Source of the DNA: GCA-2794515 sp033763335
GTDB taxonomy: Bacteria > Chloroflexota > Anaerolineae > Aggregatilineales > Phototrophicaceae
Assembly (NCBI GenBank): GCA_033763335.1
Contig: JANRKU010000137.1
Coordinates: 1-64,000, forward strand
DNA length: 64,000 bases
Reading direction: 5' to 3'
Below, in pieces: positions 62,743 through 64,000 of this stretch. Both the position numbers and the translations under genes were made by a program. Below the pieces are notes generated by a model. That model ran no database searches. It saw nothing but the letters and a program-made list of their open reading frames with translations, and was not told where the DNA came from. Each line of letters begins with the position of its first letter. Within the stretch, counting starts at the first letter, position 1.

Positions 62743-63276
62743 ATAACCACGCCTGAGTACCGCATCAACCGTCAAATCCGCGCTCGTGAGGTTCGTCTGA
62801 TTATCGAAGAAGCGGACGGAAAATCGCGCAATATGGGCGTTTTGCCCCTTGCCCGTGCCTTAGAAATCGCGGAGGACATGGAGCTTGACCTCGTAGAAGT
62901 TTCGCCAGAGTCTAATCCGCCTGTGTGCAAGATTCAAGATTTTGGTAAATTTCAGTATGAAAAGCAACGCCGCGAGCGTAAAGCCCGTAAACAACAAAAA
63001 AATATTGAAGTCAAAGAGATTCAACTCGGACCAAAAACCGATGACCATCATTTGACCTTCAAAGTGCGTGATGCGCGGCGTTGGATAGAAGAGGGTATGA
63101 AAGTTAAAGTACGGGTGAAATTTAAGGGACGTGAAATTACGCATCCTGAAATTGGACGCACACGCCTCGAAAAAATTGCCATCGAATTGCAAGATATATC
63201 TGTTGTAGAGCAAAAGCCGAGTTTGGAAGGGCGCAGTATGTTAATGGTGCTTGCCCCACTTCCAGAGAAAAAATAA
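62743..63276 (+). CDS. infC: Translation initiation factor IF-3 (ATA start)
   Basis: A 177-residue IF-3. The N-terminal domain begins TTPEYRINRQIRAREVRLI and the C-terminal domain has EIQLGPKTDDHHLTFKVRDARRW. The first ATG in frame (62833) would drop the conserved N-terminal 30 residues. Between the upstream in-frame stop (62680) and 62833 there is no ATG, GTG or TTG. The ATA at 62743 is the likely start: GAGAGAGG (62725-62732) is spaced by 10 bp and the length is normal. Rare start codons in infC support IF-3 autoregulation in known bacteria. It heads infC-rpmI-rplT. Confidence 0.92.
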   Translation: MTTPEYRINRQIRAREVRLIIEEADGKSRNMGVLPLARALEIAEDMELDLVEVSPESNPPVCKIQDFGKFQYEKQRRERKARKQQKNIEVKEIQLGPKTDDHHLTFKVRDARRWIEEGMKVKVRVKFKGREITHPEIGRTRLEKIAIELQDISVVEQKPSLEGRSMLMVLAPLPEKK

Positions 63277-63295
63277 CCCTATTGGAGAATTAATC

Positions 63296-63532
63296 GTGGC
63301 TAAAAAATACAAACTCAAAACCCACAAGGCAACTGCGAAGCGTTTTCGTGTAACAGGCACTGGCAAGCTCATGCGTACAAAAGTCGGCAAAAGCCATTTG
63401 CGCCGTCAAAAATCGAAGCGTGTACGGAATATGTTCGACAAAGACACCGAAGTAACACATAAGCCAAATGCCAGAAAAGTACGTCGTCTTGCCCCTTATT
63501 TGGGCAAATATAAAGCCAATCCACCCGCCTAA
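63296..63532 (+). CDS. rpmI: Ribosomal protein L35
   Basis: A 78-residue L35 starting at GTG 63296, nine bases after TTGGAG. It has the family pattern KKYKLKTHKATAKRFRVTG and KSHLRRQKSKRV. The frame is open upstream into infC, but that extension is not family-like. The tail is slightly longer than most L35 proteins. Confidence 0.95.
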   Translation: MAKKYKLKTHKATAKRFRVTGTGKLMRTKVGKSHLRRQKSKRVRNMFDKDTEVTHKPNARKVRRLAPYLGKYKANPPA

Positions 63533-63571
63533 TACGGGCATTTTGGCACAACATCCTTTTGTGTATTCATT

Positions 63572-63598
63572 CCCCTAGCTCGTGCTAGGGCTTTTTAT
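63572..63598 (+). terminator. Intrinsic terminator-like hairpin between rpmI and rplT
   Basis: CCCTAGC and GCTAGGG pair around TCGT and are followed by CTTTTTATT. It ends just before the rplT ribosome site. It could attenuate rplT or serve as the L20 regulatory site. Confidence 0.65.
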
Positions 63599-63614
63599 TC
63601 GGAGATAAAAAACA

Positions 63615-63983
63615 ATGGCAAGAGTAAAGACTGGTGTCGTCCGTCGTAGACGGCACATAAAAATTCGGAATATGGTGAAGGGTCAATGGGGTAGCCGTAG
63701 TAAGCTGTGGAAACGCGCCAGCGAAGCCATGCTCAAGAGCTACTTCTATTCATATCGTGACCGGAAATTCCGCGCCCGCGAAATGCGTAAATTGTGGATT
63801 CTTCGCATCAACGCCGCTGCCCGTTTGAATGGCTTGAGCTATAGCCACTTCATCTATGGGTTGAAAGCCGCTGGTGTCGAACTTGACCGCAAGTCATTGG
63901 CAGACATCGCTGTGCGTGATGCCGCCACATTCACCAAATTGGCAGCAATCAGCCAACAACATCAAGGACAACGGAAACTCTAG
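63615..63983 (+). CDS. rplT: Ribosomal protein L20
   Basis: A 122-residue L20 with the N-terminal MARVKTGVVRRRRHIKI (family start MARVK), YRDRKFRAREMRKLWILRINAA and NGLSYSHFIYGLKAAGVELDRKSLA. It binds 23S rRNA early in 50S assembly and, in studied bacteria, represses its own operon. Complete in the window; GGAG lies upstream. Confidence 0.97.
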   Translation: MARVKTGVVRRRRHIKIRNMVKGQWGSRSKLWKRASEAMLKSYFYSYRDRKFRAREMRKLWILRINAAARLNGLSYSHFIYGLKAAGVELDRKSLADIAVRDAATFTKLAAISQQHQGQRKL

Positions 63984-64000
63984 GGATTTATCCCGTGTTT

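Overview
The window looks like a piece of a chromosome from an uncultured Chloroflexota bacterium, probably Anaerolineae-like. This is inferred from gene content and style, not from a marker-gene tree. The supporting signs are several Uma2-family nucleases, DUF4058 and DUF4340 proteins, many lipoproteins and secreted proteins with Thr/Pro/Glu-rich linkers, a b6-type cytochrome b with Rieske and c-type cytochromes, a short-palindrome repeat family with GTAGGG flanks, and moderate G+C. No rRNA, tRNA or CRISPR array was found.

Layout. 0.2-2.3 kb (minus): RNase D and a CorA-type transporter. 2.5-12.9 kb (plus): a respiratory block with the Rieske protein, cytochrome b, two c-type cytochromes and a small membrane protein. 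It continues into a System I cytochrome c maturation operon (ccmE, a membrane-anchored cytochrome c, ccmA, ccmB, ccmC, an unknown membrane-anchored protein). The maturation genes sit beside the cytochromes they would serve, but ccmF, ccmG and ccmH are not here. 13-17.2 kb: a lipoprotein, an M20 peptidase, and an ECF sigma factor with a probable anti-sigma factor. 17.4-18.8 kb: a solitary TnpB (IS200/IS605-type) element. 18.9-25.6 kb (minus): a truncated Uma2 gene, then an intracellular alpha-glucan module (malQ and two GH13 enzymes) and a LysR regulator. 25.9-31.1 kb (plus): a rhodanese with a 33-residue membrane protein, then a Mn/Zn-type ABC importer whose gene junctions are all occupied by palindromic repeats.

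31-37 kb: DUF4058, a carotenoid oxygenase, hisS, three Uma2 genes in a row (two are a recent tandem duplication) and a DinB-like protein. 37.4-40.3 kb: a membrane Fe-S oxidoreductase and an HNH nuclease with an overlapping partner. 40.6-43.5 kb: two paralogous secreted proteins, one carrying a 30-residue Cys repeat. 43.7-47.8 kb: lpd, a HEAT-like protein and sucCD (central carbon metabolism). 47.9-52.7 kb (minus): a Gld-like ABC exporter with its DUF4340 partner. 52.8-56.2 kb (minus): a Gly-rich protein, a 103-bp cloverleaf-like inverted repeat and a P-type ATPase. 56.3-59.5 kb: serB, a HAD hydrolase and serA (serine synthesis), with an unexpected Phe in place of the SerA catalytic Arg. 59.6-62.6 kb: lipoproteins, another Uma2 and a Cys-rich protein. 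62.7-64.0 kb: infC-rpmI-rplT, where infC appears to start at an ATA codon.

The most noteworthy signals are the palindrome family and its invasion of the metal-transport operon, the substituted SerA active site, the CcmE Cys-x-x-x-Phe haem motif, the ATA start of infC, the nested inverted repeat at 53.5 kb, the RBS-sequestering hairpin at 12.9 kb and the duplicated secreted Cys-repeat proteins. I did not identify a defence island or an obviously new multi-gene system. The closest candidates are the secreted-protein pair and the rhodanese/LysR intergenic region.
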